A stretch of DNA of 64,000 nt from Cypionkella sp. GTDB taxonomy: Bacteria > Pseudomonadota > Alphaproteobacteria > Rhodobacterales > Rhodobacteraceae. The notes under the pieces were generated by a model. It was not told the DNA's origin. It did not search any database and worked only from the letters and a program-made list of their open reading frames with translations. Where the stretch lies: the NCBI RefSeq assembly GCF_030652235.1, contig NZ_JAUSBA010000034.1, forward strand, positions 186,001 through 250,000, in the 5' to 3' direction. The translations under genes were made by a program, and so were the position numbers. The stretch's first letter is position 1; the number at the start of each line of letters is the position of its first letter. Shown here piece after piece: positions 41,999-49,754 of this stretch.

Positions 41999-42460
41999 AT
42001 GAACCTTACCGACCTCACGTTCACAGTCTCGGAAGTCGCATCTTTGACCGACGAAAAGGTTGAAACCGTCAAGACTTGGCGGAAACGCGGATACTTTACC
42101 TTCGAAAAGAGTGCGGCGATTGGGTGGCAGCGGTTTTCTTGGGACGAGCTATTTTCCATCGCCGTCTTTTCTGAGGTCATCGGTTCGGTCGGTAGCCATG
42201 AGCTGGCTGGGTTCGCGGGTGGAATCGCGCCGCAGATGGCCGATGAAATCCGAGGTAGCGCAAAGCCGTATTTCATTGGGGCAAAGCACCGAGAATTGGG
42301 CCTTCACTCCGAAGTCGTTTACGGCGCTGATGGTATCAGCCATCACTTGAAGCAGATGCTTTCTGCTGACAAATGCTATGGCTGCTACGTGGTGGTGGAC
42401 TATGCCTCGATCATGCAGCGGCTATCGGAAAAATTCGCGAAGATCAGCGAGGAAGCGTAA
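41999..42460 (+). CDS. MerR-like helix-turn-helix protein
   Basis: The 153-residue protein opens with a MerR/AlpA-type winged helix (FTVSEVASLTDEKVETVKTW, RKRGYFTF), then has an uncharacterised region (IGSVGSHELAGFAGGIAPQM). It precedes the excisionase-like and integrase genes with TAATG and ATGA couplings, so it probably controls integration and excision. The inverted repeats just upstream could be its own sites. Confidence 0.7.
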   Translation: MNLTDLTFTVSEVASLTDEKVETVKTWRKRGYFTFEKSAAIGWQRFSWDELFSIAVFSEVIGSVGSHELAGFAGGIAPQMADEIRGSAKPYFIGAKHRELGLHSEVVYGADGISHHLKQMLSADKCYGCYVVVDYASIMQRLSEKFAKISEEA

Positions 42461-42699
42461 TGGCAAGCGCGAACCTCAATATCAACGTCACCGAAAAGCG
42501 GATGATGAGTGAGGCCGAAGCCGCAAGCTATTGCGGTTTCGTGGCTGCTAAGCATTTCAAGGTCTGCTGCAACGTCCAGCCGGTCAATTTGGGCGGCAAG
42601 GTTCTGCGATATGACAAGCGCGACCTCGACCAGTGGATAGACACCGAAAAGACAGGCGATGCTGACAACAGCCGCGAAGCCATTCTGTCGAGGCTTTGA
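42460..42699 (+). CDS. Excisionase-like small DNA-binding protein
   Basis: The 79-residue protein has the compact HTH_17/AlpA-type pattern: MMSEAEAASYCGFVAAKHF followed by VLRYDKRDLDQWIDTEKT. Proteins of this kind act as recombination directionality factors or activators of integrase genes in islands and satellites. It starts on the stop of the MerR-like gene and its end overlaps the integrase start. Confidence 0.7.
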   Translation: MASANLNINVTEKRMMSEAEAASYCGFVAAKHFKVCCNVQPVNLGGKVLRYDKRDLDQWIDTEKTGDADNSREAILSRL

Positions 42700-43796
42700 T
42701 GACAGTTATTCGCGTCAAAGGTTTTAAGATATTCAGGGATAAGAAATTGCCTTTTGCTTTGCGGTGCTATCATCGCGCGACCGGGCACAAGATCGACCTT
42801 GAAAAAGCACCGATTGGCAGCGCCCAGTTTTTCGCTGAGTGCGAGAAAATCAAAGCTTTGGCCGACGCGTTGAAATCGAAGCAACCCAAAGCGGGAACGC
42901 TGGGCGGCATCATCGCAATTTACTTTGCCGAGGATCATTTCAAAAACCTGTCAGACCGCACCCGGCGCGACTATCGCAAGTGTGCAGCTTTCCTTGAGAA
43001 GATCCTCAACACCCCGGTGCATTCTATCGACACGCCGCTGATTGCCGGAATCCACGAGAAGGCGGCAAGCAAGATTGGCTGGCGTCAGGCAAATATGCTG
43101 CGCACTTTTCTGAGCGAAGTTTTCCGCCATTGTGTGCCCAAGGGGCTGATTAGCGCCAACTTTGCCGAAGCCGTGATTGTAAAGCCGCGACCGCGCGACC
43201 TGGCCTATGCAAACCGGCCTTGGACCGACGACGAGCGGGCAACCGTTCTTGCCCTAGCTCCTGCACATATCCGGGTCGCGCTGGCGTTAATGGCAAACAC
43301 TGGCCTTGACCCTTCGGACGCTCTGCACCTGCGCCGCGATGCAATCGCAAAAGGCGTTATCTGGGCACGTCGCGGCAAAACGGGGCAAGAGGTTCCGTTG
43401 CCCATTGCCCCGAATTTGCAGGCAGCTTTTGACGCGTCACCCAAGCATGACGCCTTGACTGTGCTGGCGAACGCTTCTGGCCTACCGTGGACTTACAACG
43501 GGTTTTCGACTGTCTGGCACCGATTCAAGGTAAAGCAGGTTGAAGCCGGGGTAATCCCCGCTGATCTGACTTTGAAGGGCCTGCGCCACACAGTCGCGAC
43601 CGTGTTGCGCGAGGCAGGCGTGCATCCGCGAGAGATTGCCGATTTGCTAGGTCAGAAAACTGAGAGCATGGCGCATCACTACTCTAGGAATGCGCGCCTT
43701 GCAGATAGCAACCGCAAGACCATTGAAACCCTCGAGAGTGAGACTGAACGGCGAACAAAAGTTGTCAAACATTTTCCCAAAAGCGTCAAGCCGTAA
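42696..43796 (+). CDS. int: Tyrosine-family integrase
   Basis: The 366-residue protein has an N-terminal core-binding domain and a C-terminal catalytic domain with WARRGKTGQEVPLPI (hairpin lysine), GLRHTVATVLREAG (Arg-His) and LLGQKTESMAHHYSRNA (tyrosine nucleophile). The usual first catalytic arginine (TGLR-like) appears as TGLDPSDALHL, and the third-box histidine is glutamine, which is frequent in related integrases. The gene reads towards the tRNA and ends 53 bp from attR, the standard place for an island integrase. The missing first arginine should be verified by alignment. Confidence 0.9.
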   Translation: MMTVIRVKGFKIFRDKKLPFALRCYHRATGHKIDLEKAPIGSAQFFAECEKIKALADALKSKQPKAGTLGGIIAIYFAEDHFKNLSDRTRRDYRKCAAFLEKILNTPVHSIDTPLIAGIHEKAASKIGWRQANMLRTFLSEVFRHCVPKGLISANFAEAVIVKPRPRDLAYANRPWTDDERATVLALAPAHIRVALALMANTGLDPSDALHLRRDAIAKGVIWARRGKTGQEVPLPIAPNLQAAFDASPKHDALTVLANASGLPWTYNGFSTVWHRFKVKQVEAGVIPADLTLKGLRHTVATVLREAGVHPREIADLLGQKTESMAHHYSRNARLADSNRKTIETLESETERRTKVVKHFPKSVKP

Positions 43797-43848
43797 GAAA
43801 GGATTGATCTGTGAACTCGAAATTATCTAGCGATAACAATGGGATAAT

Positions 43849-43894
43849 GTGGTGCCCGGAGACGGAATTGAACCGCCGACACGCGGATTTTCAA
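43849..43894. other. attR: core inside the intact tRNA-Phe gene
   Basis: This 46-bp segment is identical to attL at 34337-34382 and overlaps the 3' part of the tRNA. Insertion therefore preserved an intact tRNA gene at this end. Confidence 0.9.
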
Positions 43895-43925
43895 TCCGCT
43901 GCTCTACCAACTGAGCTATCCGGGC
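43850..43925 (-). tRNA. tRNA-Phe (GAA)
   Basis: The minus strand folds into a 76-nt cloverleaf with acceptor GCCCGGA/TCCGGGC, D arm GCTC-AGTTGGTA-GAGC, anticodon arm GCGGA-TTGAAAA-TCCGC (anticodon GAA), T arm GGCGG-TTCAATT-CCGTC and an encoded CCA. It lies downstream of yacG, as in other Rhodobacterales. Confidence 0.97.
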
Positions 43926-44023
43926 ACATCTACAAGGCATTACCTTGCTTGGTGGCGGGGTGATACGTTACAGGCGCGGGGCTGTCCAGAGGGTTTTGCC
44001 AGAAAAATGCACTGCGCAGTAGA

Positions 44024-44200
44024 TCATTGCGGGCGGTGCTTCGGGTCACTTAAATCTTCCGGGTTTTCGTCGTCAATCGCCGCAGCGGGGATGGCATAAC
44101 TGCCGGTAAGCCATTTACCCAAATCAACATCTGCGCAGCGGCGTGAGCAGAAGGGCTTGTATTTCTCGTCCGATTTGCGGGCACAAATCGGGCAGGTCAT
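44024..44200 (-). CDS. yacG: DNA gyrase inhibitor YacG
   Basis: This 58-residue protein has the YacG zinc site CPIC and CSRRC, followed by DLGKWLTGSYAIPA. YacG binds GyrB and blocks DNA binding by gyrase in Escherichia coli. Its ATG overlaps the RNase E/G stop (ATGA), so it ends the infA-maf-rng-yacG series. Confidence 0.92.
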   Translation of the reverse strand: MTCPICARKSDEKYKPFCSRRCADVDLGKWLTGSYAIPAAAIDDENPEDLSDPKHRPQ

Positions 44201-45222
44201 GCCAACACCTCGGTCAACGGTAAGCGATCCCGCTTGCGCGTGATCTCGTAAAGGCCAAGCGTGGTCCAGCCCGCTAGATTGATCTCGGATTCCGATTTGA
44301 ACGCGGCGCGGATGACTTGGTCGAGGATGGCACGATCTTTTTTCGGCATCGGTGCGAAGTCGATCACCACTTGGCCGCCAAGGCCGCGCAGGCGCAGTTG
44401 GCGTGGCAGTTCGCGGGCAGCGGCGATATTGGCCTTCAAAGCTGCACCGGGTGAGGTGTCATTTCCGGTGTTCACATCAACCGCTAATAGGGCGCGGGTG
44501 GGCTCGATCATCATGTGACCTTGGCCAAGGTCAACGCGCGGGGTTAGGAGGGCGTCGATCATCTCCAGCACGTCGTGGTCAGCAAAACCGCCCTCAATCA
44601 CCTCATCGGGTTCAGGATCGGCCCAGTCGCGCCAAGCGGTTTCATGCGCGCCTGCGCCCTCGACCAGCAGTTCGGCATTGCCCAAGGTGTCGGCCAGAAC
44701 GGCTTGCGCCAATTCGCGCATTGCGGCGATGTCTTCGGCGATTTCGTCATCATTGGCATGGGTGCAGGCGGAGCGCAGGATTAGGCCAAGCGCCTCATCA
44801 GCGCCCTTCATGGCAGCTTTGGCGAGGGCTTCGAGACCATCGCGCAGTGCTTCGTCTTTTATGCGACGTGAGATGTTCAGGCCAGGGGCACCGGGGGTGA
44901 CGATGGCATAACGGGATTTGAACAGCAGGCGGGTGGTGACGGGGTATGCCTTGCCTGCCTCAGCCGGTCCGGTGATCTGCACCAGCAGGCGTTGGCCCGG
45001 CGCGATACCTGCGGTTTGGCGCAAGAAACCTGAGCCCTCGGGCAGCTTCACGAACAACCCGCCTTGGCCCTTCATCGGGCGGTCGGCGACGGCGCGGTAG
45101 ATTGCACCCGGCAGTGGGGCGTCGGTGATCGGGTCAATCGCCAGATCATCAAGCTGGCCATCCACGATCAGCGCGGCGGCAGGACGGTCTTTCAGGGTAT
45201 CTAAGAGGACGGTGCGGGTCAT
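44197..45222 (-). CDS. Ribonuclease E/G family protein
   Basis: The 341-residue protein matches the catalytic part of RNase E/G, with the magnesium aspartates in [11 protein letters not shown] and [14 protein letters not shown]. It is clearly shorter than Escherichia coli RNase G (about 489) and seems to lack the S1 and zinc-link segments in full. Short forms like this sit beside maf and yacG in Rhodobacterales. An RNA processing role is expected. It is coupled to maf and to yacG by 4-bp overlaps. Confidence 0.88.
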   Translation of the reverse strand: MTRTVLLDTLKDRPAAALIVDGQLDDLAIDPITDAPLPGAIYRAVADRPMKGQGGLFVKLPEGSGFLRQTAGIAPGQRLLVQITGPAEAGKAYPVTTRLLFKSRYAIVTPGAPGLNISRRIKDEALRDGLEALAKAAMKGADEALGLILRSACTHANDDEIAEDIAAMRELAQAVLADTLGNAELLVEGAGAHETAWRDWADPEPDEVIEGGFADHDVLEMIDALLTPRVDLGQGHMMIEPTRALLAVDVNTGNDTSPGAALKANIAAARELPRQLRLRGLGGQVVIDFAPMPKKDRAILDQVIRAAFKSESEINLAGWTTLGLYEITRKRDRLPLTEVLA

Positions 45223-45794
45223 TGGCTTTTCCAGACGGGGTAGCCTGCGGCGGCAAGCAAAGCTGCGGTTTCAGCCAAGGGAAGGCCAACGATGCCGGTA
45301 AAGCTGCCGGAAATCCACGGGATGAACGCGCCAGCAGCGCCTTGGATGGCGTAGGCGCCGGCTTTGCCTTGCCATTCCAGTGAGGCGAGATAGGCGTTCA
45401 GCTCTACGTCGGACAGGCGTTTCATCTTCACGGCGGAGACACTTTCGCGGCTCCAGATCTTGTCACCCCGGCGCACCGCGATGGCGGTGATGACTTGATG
45501 CCGCCGCCCGCCGAGGTCGGTCAAAAACCGCGCCGCCTCGCCTGCGTCGGCGGGTTTGCCGAGGATACGGCGGCCGAGGGCAACCGTGGTGTCTGCGGTC
45601 AGGATGATATCATCGGGGCTTGCCATGACCGCAAGCGCCTTTTCCCGCGCGAGGCGGGCGCAGTAGGGGCGCGGCAGTTCGCCCTTATGCGGGTCTTCGT
45701 TGATGTCGGGAGGGAGGATGGCGTCAGGTATGATGCCAAGCTGCGCCAGAAGTTCCTTCCGGCGCGGGCTGCCTGATCCGAGGATGAACCGCAT
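45219..45794 (-). CDS. maf: Maf-type nucleotide pyrophosphatase
   Basis: The 191-residue protein begins [20 protein letters not shown] and has [20 protein letters not shown] and [19 protein letters not shown], the standard Maf/YhdE motifs. Maf proteins hydrolyse non-canonical or excess nucleoside triphosphates such as dTTP or UTP. It precedes the RNase E/G gene with a 4-bp overlap. Confidence 0.93.
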   Translation of the reverse strand: MRFILGSGSPRRKELLAQLGIIPDAILPPDINEDPHKGELPRPYCARLAREKALAVMASPDDIILTADTTVALGRRILGKPADAGEAARFLTDLGGRRHQVITAIAVRRGDKIWSRESVSAVKMKRLSDVELNAYLASLEWQGKAGAYAIQGAAGAFIPWISGSFTGIVGLPLAETAALLAAAGYPVWKSQ

Positions 45795-45849
45795 CAGCTT
45801 GCCCCGCGCGTCTTGATCCGAAAACCGGTACCCACTTTTCGGGACACGC

Positions 45850-46068
45850 TCACTTGAAGCGGTAGTTGATGCGGCCTTTCGACAGATCGTAAGGCGTCAT
45901 TTCGACCTGCACCTTATCGCCTGCCAGAACCCGGATGCGGTTCTTGCGCATCTTGCCTGCCATCACCGCGATCAATTCATGGCCGTTGTCGAGTTCAACC
46001 TTGAATGTCGCGTTGGGCAAGAGTTCCTTCACGACACCGGGGAATTCGAGGATATCTTCCTTGGCCAT
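45850..46068 (-). CDS. infA: Translation initiation factor IF-1
   Basis: This 72-residue OB-fold protein is IF-1 by length and sequence ([53 protein letters not shown]). It binds the ribosomal A site during initiation. It heads the infA-maf-rng-yacG group. Confidence 0.98.
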   Translation of the reverse strand: MAKEDILEFPGVVKELLPNATFKVELDNGHELIAVMAGKMRKNRIRVLAGDKVQVEMTPYDLSKGRINYRFK

Positions 46069-46180
46069 GGTCTCTCCAATAGGATTTAGCCCGCGGAAGC
46101 CGCAGGCATTGCGGGCGATATGGACTTGTTGCGGGGGATTTTCAAGGGGAAAATCGGGGTGCTTTGGGAGGAAAGCAAGA

Positions 46181-46208
46181 GCCTCCGGCGGGGGTATTTG
46201 GACCCAAA
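46181..46208. repeat. Dispersed intergenic repeat copy, inverted
   Basis: GCCTCCGGCGGGGGTATTTG followed by GACCCAAA lies between infA and the nitrilase-type gene. It matches the reverse complement of the 22348-22380 copy in the CCGCCGGAGGC part. The rest of the 200-bp gap holds nothing recognisable. Confidence 0.5.
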
Positions 46209-46269
46209 GGATGGGCTGGTCCCAACTCGGGACCTTTTTTTATTCATTGATTACAGATGGATAGGGCGG

Positions 46270-47160
46270 TCATATTAAGGGATTTTTAACGATTTCGACG
46301 GTTTGGGCCGCGCGGACGGCTTGTTCGGGCCAGTGTTTGTGGTTGAAAACGGAGCCTGTGCTGCGCACGGTTTCGACGGCGGCAAGGTCGATTTCGGCGA
46401 TGGCCCAGCCGGGTTCGTTCAGCGCGGTTTGGGCGAGAATCCCGGTCTCGGGGAAGCCTTTGTCAGAGGGGCCGTAGATCGCGGCGGCGCCTACGTTTTC
46501 GTCCACAGCGGGGCAGAAATCGCACAGGCCCACAGTTGGAGCGTGAATGACGACGCATTGACCTTCCAGCGCGCGGGCCATCGCGCCCACTTTGACGCGG
46601 GTATATCCGGCCAAAGTGTCGGTGCAGGACGGCACGAGGATAATCTGCGCGCCTGCCTCGATCAGCGCGCGGGCGAGCAGGGGAAACTCGCTGTCATAGC
46701 AGATCAGCACGCCGATTTTGCCTATGGGGGTGTCGAACAGTTGCAGCGGGTTGCCTGCGACCACATTCCAAGTCTCGCGCTCAAATCGGGTCATCATCTG
46801 TTTGTCTTGATGGCCGATGATGCCGTTCGGGCCGTAGAGGGTGGCGCGGTTGGAGGGGCGGGTCGTGCCGAAATATGGGGCGGAGGCCCCAAGGATATAG
46901 AGGGTATGCTTTGCTGCGAGTTGGCAGTGCAGAGCATCGACGGCAGGGCCGTGGCGGGCGACTGCGTGCAAGGCCGCTTCAAGATCTTCCGAGACTTCGC
47001 GGGGCGCAAGCGAGGCCAGTTCCATGCTGCCATACTCCGGAAAAACCAGCAGGCTCGCGCCCATTGCTACGGCGTCTTCAACCCATATGGTCAGTTTGTT
47101 GGTATATTCCGCGAAATCGACAAGGCGGGAGAGCGGGTAGGCGGCGGCTGCGAGGATCAT
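46270..47160 (-). CDS. Carbon-nitrogen hydrolase (nitrilase superfamily)
   Basis: Started at the ATG at 47160 the protein has 296 residues; longer starts would translate the palindromic repeat at 47174-47237. The nitrilase triad is visible as glutamate in LLVFPEYGSMELA, lysine in GHQDKQMMTRFERE and cysteine in GVLICYDSEFPLLA. It cleaves an amide or nitrile in the cytoplasm, substrate unknown. It follows a GNAT gene on the same strand. Confidence 0.88.
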   Translation of the reverse strand: MILAAAAYPLSRLVDFAEYTNKLTIWVEDAVAMGASLLVFPEYGSMELASLAPREVSEDLEAALHAVARHGPAVDALHCQLAAKHTLYILGASAPYFGTTRPSNRATLYGPNGIIGHQDKQMMTRFERETWNVVAGNPLQLFDTPIGKIGVLICYDSEFPLLARALIEAGAQIILVPSCTDTLAGYTRVKVGAMARALEGQCVVIHAPTVGLCDFCPAVDENVGAAAIYGPSDKGFPETGILAQTALNEPGWAIAEIDLAAVETVRSTGSVFNHKHWPEQAVRAAQTVEIVKNPLI

Positions 47161-47173
47161 GGCGGGCCTTTGG

Positions 47174-47237
47174 GTAGGGTGGGTTTTTAACCCACCGTTA
47201 TGGGGCGGTGGCGCGGTGGGGTGGAACCCCACCCTAC
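47174..47237. repeat. REP-like palindromic element
   Basis: GTAGGGTGGG at the left end pairs with CCCACCCTAC at the right end, and GGGTTTTTAACCC forms an inner hairpin on the left arm. The element fills the gap between the GNAT and nitrilase-type genes and overlaps the GNAT stop. GTAGGGTGGG palindromes are common small repeats in many bacteria. Confidence 0.65.
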
Positions 47238-47839
47238 AGTTTGCGCATCCAGAATTGCAGGTGTTTGGTGGTTTCTGCGCTGTCACCTAGGTCTTTCCAC
47301 GCAAATTCGGCCAGCACGCCAGGGAGCGGCTCGTAACCCCGGCCCATCCAGAAGGCATCGTTAGAGCGGGCGTTTTCTGGCTTCATCGGATGGCTTTCCG
47401 GGCGTTTGACCGAGCAGAACGCGACATAGGCACGGTGCATGGCGCGGGCATGGTCTTCGCGCAGATCAATGAAGCGGTGGCCCAGACCAATGCCGCGATA
47501 GGCGGGCAGCAGCACGGATTCGGCACCGTAGAGGATTTCCGTGAGGGGGGTGTTCAGGGCGCGAAACGGGGCGGAGAACGCCTCGGCATGGTCCTCCATC
47601 AGGGTTGAGGTCGAGGCGCCGACCAAGCGACCTTCATGGAAGGCGCCGACCAAAAGCGCGCCGGGATTGTCGCGGTAGGTTTGCAGGTAAGCCCGTTCGT
47701 AGTCGAGGTTTCCGTCGTAAAGATAGGGCCAATCCCGGAAAATCGCGATGCGCAGGGCGGCGACATCATCCAAGGCGGCCTCTAGTGCTGGGCCAGTCAG
47801 GGCGCGCACCTCGATCTCAGCGGCCAGATCGGCGGTCAC
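47234..47839 (-). CDS. GNAT-family N-acetyltransferase
   Basis: The 201-residue protein has a GNAT core with the acetyl-CoA motif in ESVLLPAYRGIGLGHRFIDL and a C-terminal YVAFCSVKRPESHP segment. The acceptor is unknown. It is coupled by ATGA to the SnoaL-like gene upstream and is followed by the nitrilase-type gene, a recurring pair in proteobacteria. Confidence 0.8.
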   Translation of the reverse strand: MTADLAAEIEVRALTGPALEAALDDVAALRIAIFRDWPYLYDGNLDYERAYLQTYRDNPGALLVGAFHEGRLVGASTSTLMEDHAEAFSAPFRALNTPLTEILYGAESVLLPAYRGIGLGHRFIDLREDHARAMHRAYVAFCSVKRPESHPMKPENARSNDAFWMGRGYEPLPGVLAEFAWKDLGDSAETTKHLQFWMRKL

Positions 47840-48243
47840 ACCGAGACCTGAGCGATCCAGTCGTTGAGATTGTAGAAGGTGGTGATGCGGGAGATTTTGC
47901 CGTCCTGAAGGTCGAAGAACGACCCGGCGGGCAGGATGTATGTCTGGCCGCGGGCCTCGGGCAGCCCGGGGTCGGTTTTAAGATAGGCGCCGTGGACCAC
48001 GAATTCGGCGGCGGCGCGGGTGCCCGTCTCGTTGACGAAAATCTCAATGTCTTTCAGCTGCTCGCGGTAGGACACGCCCATATGCGTGCAGAATTCGGCA
48101 AACTTTTCGCGGCCAAGCCGGATGCCGCCCTCGTTGACGCGGTGCTCGATGCCATCGGTGACGCAGGCGAGCATGCCCGTGGGGTTCTCGGCGTTGAAAG
48201 CTGCGTAATAGGCGGTGACGGTGTTGCGGGCGGATCGGGTCAT
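47836..48243 (-). CDS. SnoaL/NTF2-like protein
   Basis: The product has 135 residues from the ATG at 48243 (151 if started at 48291). It has the NTF2-like cone-fold pattern: NTVTAYYAAFNAENPTGMLA, EGGIRLGREKFAEFCTHM, FVVHGAYLKT and SFFDLQDGKISRITTFYN. Members are isomerases, hydrolases or binding proteins, so no reaction is assigned. It is coupled to the GNAT gene. Confidence 0.8.
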   Translation of the reverse strand: MTRSARNTVTAYYAAFNAENPTGMLACVTDGIEHRVNEGGIRLGREKFAEFCTHMGVSYREQLKDIEIFVNETGTRAAAEFVVHGAYLKTDPGLPEARGQTYILPAGSFFDLQDGKISRITTFYNLNDWIAQVSV

Positions 48244-48368
48244 GGCGGCCTCATGCAGGATTTTGCGCATGGTGGCACGCGGGGCAGGCATGGTCCAGAC
48301 CGGGATCGGCAGGATGGCGGCGGTTTGCGACAGGGGTTGCCCACTGTCGCAAGGTGCTTGGATTGCGC

Positions 48369-49205
48369 TTACAGCGCCGCCTTGATCGTGGCGGCGATTG
48401 GCGTGGTGTGTCGGCCGATCAGTTTTGACAGGGTGTGGCTTTCATCCAGCAGCGATCCATGGGAGGCAGTGTCGTCGCAGTCAGCAAGGATGTTGGCGAA
48501 GGCTTCGGGCAGGCCGAAACTTTGCAGGATGCCCGCGTAGGTGTCTTTCGGCAGATTGTTGAAGGGAATGGTCTTGCCGGTTTGCTTTGAGACTTCGGCG
48601 GCGAAATCGGCCATCGTATGGGGCACGTCGCCTGCGAGTTCGTAGGTTTTGCCTGCATGGCTGTCGTCCAGCGCCGTCACCGCGATGGCTTCGGCATAAT
48701 CCGCGCGGGCGGCAGAAGCGATGCGGCCATCGCCGGAAGCGCCGATCAGGGCGCCGTGTTCAACCGAGGCTTTCAGTGATCCGGTGTAATTCTCGGTATA
48801 CCAGCCGTTGCGCAGAATGGTGGCGGGGATGCCGGCGGCCTTGAGGGCGGCTTCGGTGGTGATATGGTCTTGCGCCAGGATCATCGGCGAGGCGTCGCCT
48901 TTGAGGATCGAGGTGTAGACGATGCGCTTGACGCCTGCGGTCTGAGCGGCGGTGATCACTGCATGGTGTTGTCCGGCACGGTCGTTGAAATCGTTCGAGG
49001 AAATCAGCACGAGCGTGTCGATGCCTTTGAGGGCAGGCGCAAGGGTTTCGGACTTGGTATAGTCGAAAGCGCGGGCCGGGGTGCCGCTGATCTTGGCGGG
49101 GTCGCGCACGAGGGCGACGAGATCAGCCTGCGGCGCGCGGGCTTTCAAGGCTTTAAGGGCGAGTTGGCCGAGGGCACCTGTGGCGCCGGTGAGTGCGATG
49201 GTCAT
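48369..49205 (-). CDS. qorB: NAD(P)H:quinone oxidoreductase QorB-like
   Basis: Started at the ATG at 49205 the protein has 278 residues, close to Escherichia coli QorB (286). It has the dinucleotide motif MTIALTGATGALGQLALKAL and the atypical-SDR pattern RIVYTSILKGDASPM, ATILRNGWYTENY. QorB-type enzymes reduce quinones with NADPH. The divergent HxlR-family gene and the intergenic inverted repeat match the qorB/qorR pair. A generic NmrA-like redox sensor is the alternative. Confidence 0.85.
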   Translation of the reverse strand: MTIALTGATGALGQLALKALKARAPQADLVALVRDPAKISGTPARAFDYTKSETLAPALKGIDTLVLISSNDFNDRAGQHHAVITAAQTAGVKRIVYTSILKGDASPMILAQDHITTEAALKAAGIPATILRNGWYTENYTGSLKASVEHGALIGASGDGRIASAARADYAEAIAVTALDDSHAGKTYELAGDVPHTMADFAAEVSKQTGKTIPFNNLPKDTYAGILQSFGLPEAFANILADCDDTASHGSLLDESHTLSKLIGRHTTPIAATIKAAL

Positions 49206-49244
49206 GGCTGTCTCCTGTGTGGTCGATGGCGCAGAGATACGCCT

Positions 49245-49265
49245 GTACTTACGAAAGGGAAGTAC
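49245..49265. promoter_or_regulatory. HxlR-type operator between qorB and its regulator
   Basis: GTACTT-ACGAAAGGG-AAGTAC is a perfect 6-bp inverted repeat in the 104-bp divergent gap, followed by another GTAC. GTACTT/AAGTAC arms are typical for HxlR-family sites. Confidence 0.7.
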
Positions 49266-49309
49266 GTACATTTCTGTTAGTTTAAAGTTTTGCCGCGAAG
49301 GGGTGCAGG

Positions 49310-49675
49310 ATGAATGTCGAGGTGGAGTTTCCGCCGAATGTGCTGGCAGCGGATTGTCCGTCACGGGCGGTGTTGAAGCATTTGACCAGCCAATGGGGGG
49401 TGCTGGTGATGTTTGCCTTGCAGGATGGCACCTTGCGATTCTCGGCCCTGCGGCGACGGGTGGGCGGGGTGTCAGAGCGCATGCTGGCGCAGACATTGCA
49501 GGCTTTGGAGGGCGACGGGCTGGTGCTGCGGGTGGCGCATCCGGTGGTGCCGCCGCATGTGGAATACTCGCTGACCGTACTGGGAGCGGAGGCGGCAGAA
49601 CTGGTAGGGGCGTTGGGTCGCTGGATTGAGGCGAATTTGCCGCAGATGCAGGCGGCGCGGGCTGTGCGGGGATAA
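49310..49675 (+). CDS. HxlR-family transcriptional regulator (QorR-like)
   Basis: The 121-residue winged-helix protein has the HxlR pattern ADCPSRAVLKHLTSQWGVLV, RFSALRRRVGGVSERMLAQT and LQALEGDGLVLR. The single cysteine near residue 16 is at the place used for thiol-based redox sensing in QorR/HypR-type members. It is divergent from qorB and probably represses it through the repeat at 49245-49265. Confidence 0.87.
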   Translation: MNVEVEFPPNVLAADCPSRAVLKHLTSQWGVLVMFALQDGTLRFSALRRRVGGVSERMLAQTLQALEGDGLVLRVAHPVVPPHVEYSLTVLGAEAAELVGALGRWIEANLPQMQAARAVRG

Positions 49676-49679
49676 GGTT

Positions 49680-49729
49680 GGGGGTTTCACACCCCCAAAC
49701 CCCGTGGGATATTTGGGCCAGTCTGAAAG
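49680..49729. repeat. Dispersed repeat copy with bidirectional hairpin
   Basis: GGGGGT-TTCAC-ACCCCC (49680-49696) forms a hairpin between the convergent HxlR and LMW-phosphatase genes. It is followed by AAACCCCGTGGGATATTTGG, matching the reverse of the 6601-6652 copy. It probably terminates both genes. Confidence 0.6.
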
Positions 49730-49754
49730 CAAATTTTAGATAAAGTTTAGGGGT

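Larger units (their letters stand above)
34337..43894. mobile_element. tRNA-Phe-integrated satellite-like element, about 9.5 kb
   Basis: The element is bounded by perfect 46-bp direct repeats (34337-34382 and 43849-43894) that correspond to the 3' end of tRNA-Phe. From left to right it contains a small unknown gene, a RepA-like AAA ATPase, an iteron-like array, two unknown genes, a ClpP-like prohead protease, a major capsid gene, two minus-strand unknown genes, an XRE repressor, three tiny genes, a MerR-like gene, an excisionase-like gene and a tyrosine integrase next to the tRNA. Terminase, portal, connector, tail and lysis genes are not seen. The content suits a phage satellite or a much reduced prophage. 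Confidence 0.8.

Noticed and set aside
47161-47286. N-terminal extension of the nitrilase-type gene to 47286
   Set aside because: The extension would translate a GTAGGGTGGG palindromic repeat and lacks a ribosome site.
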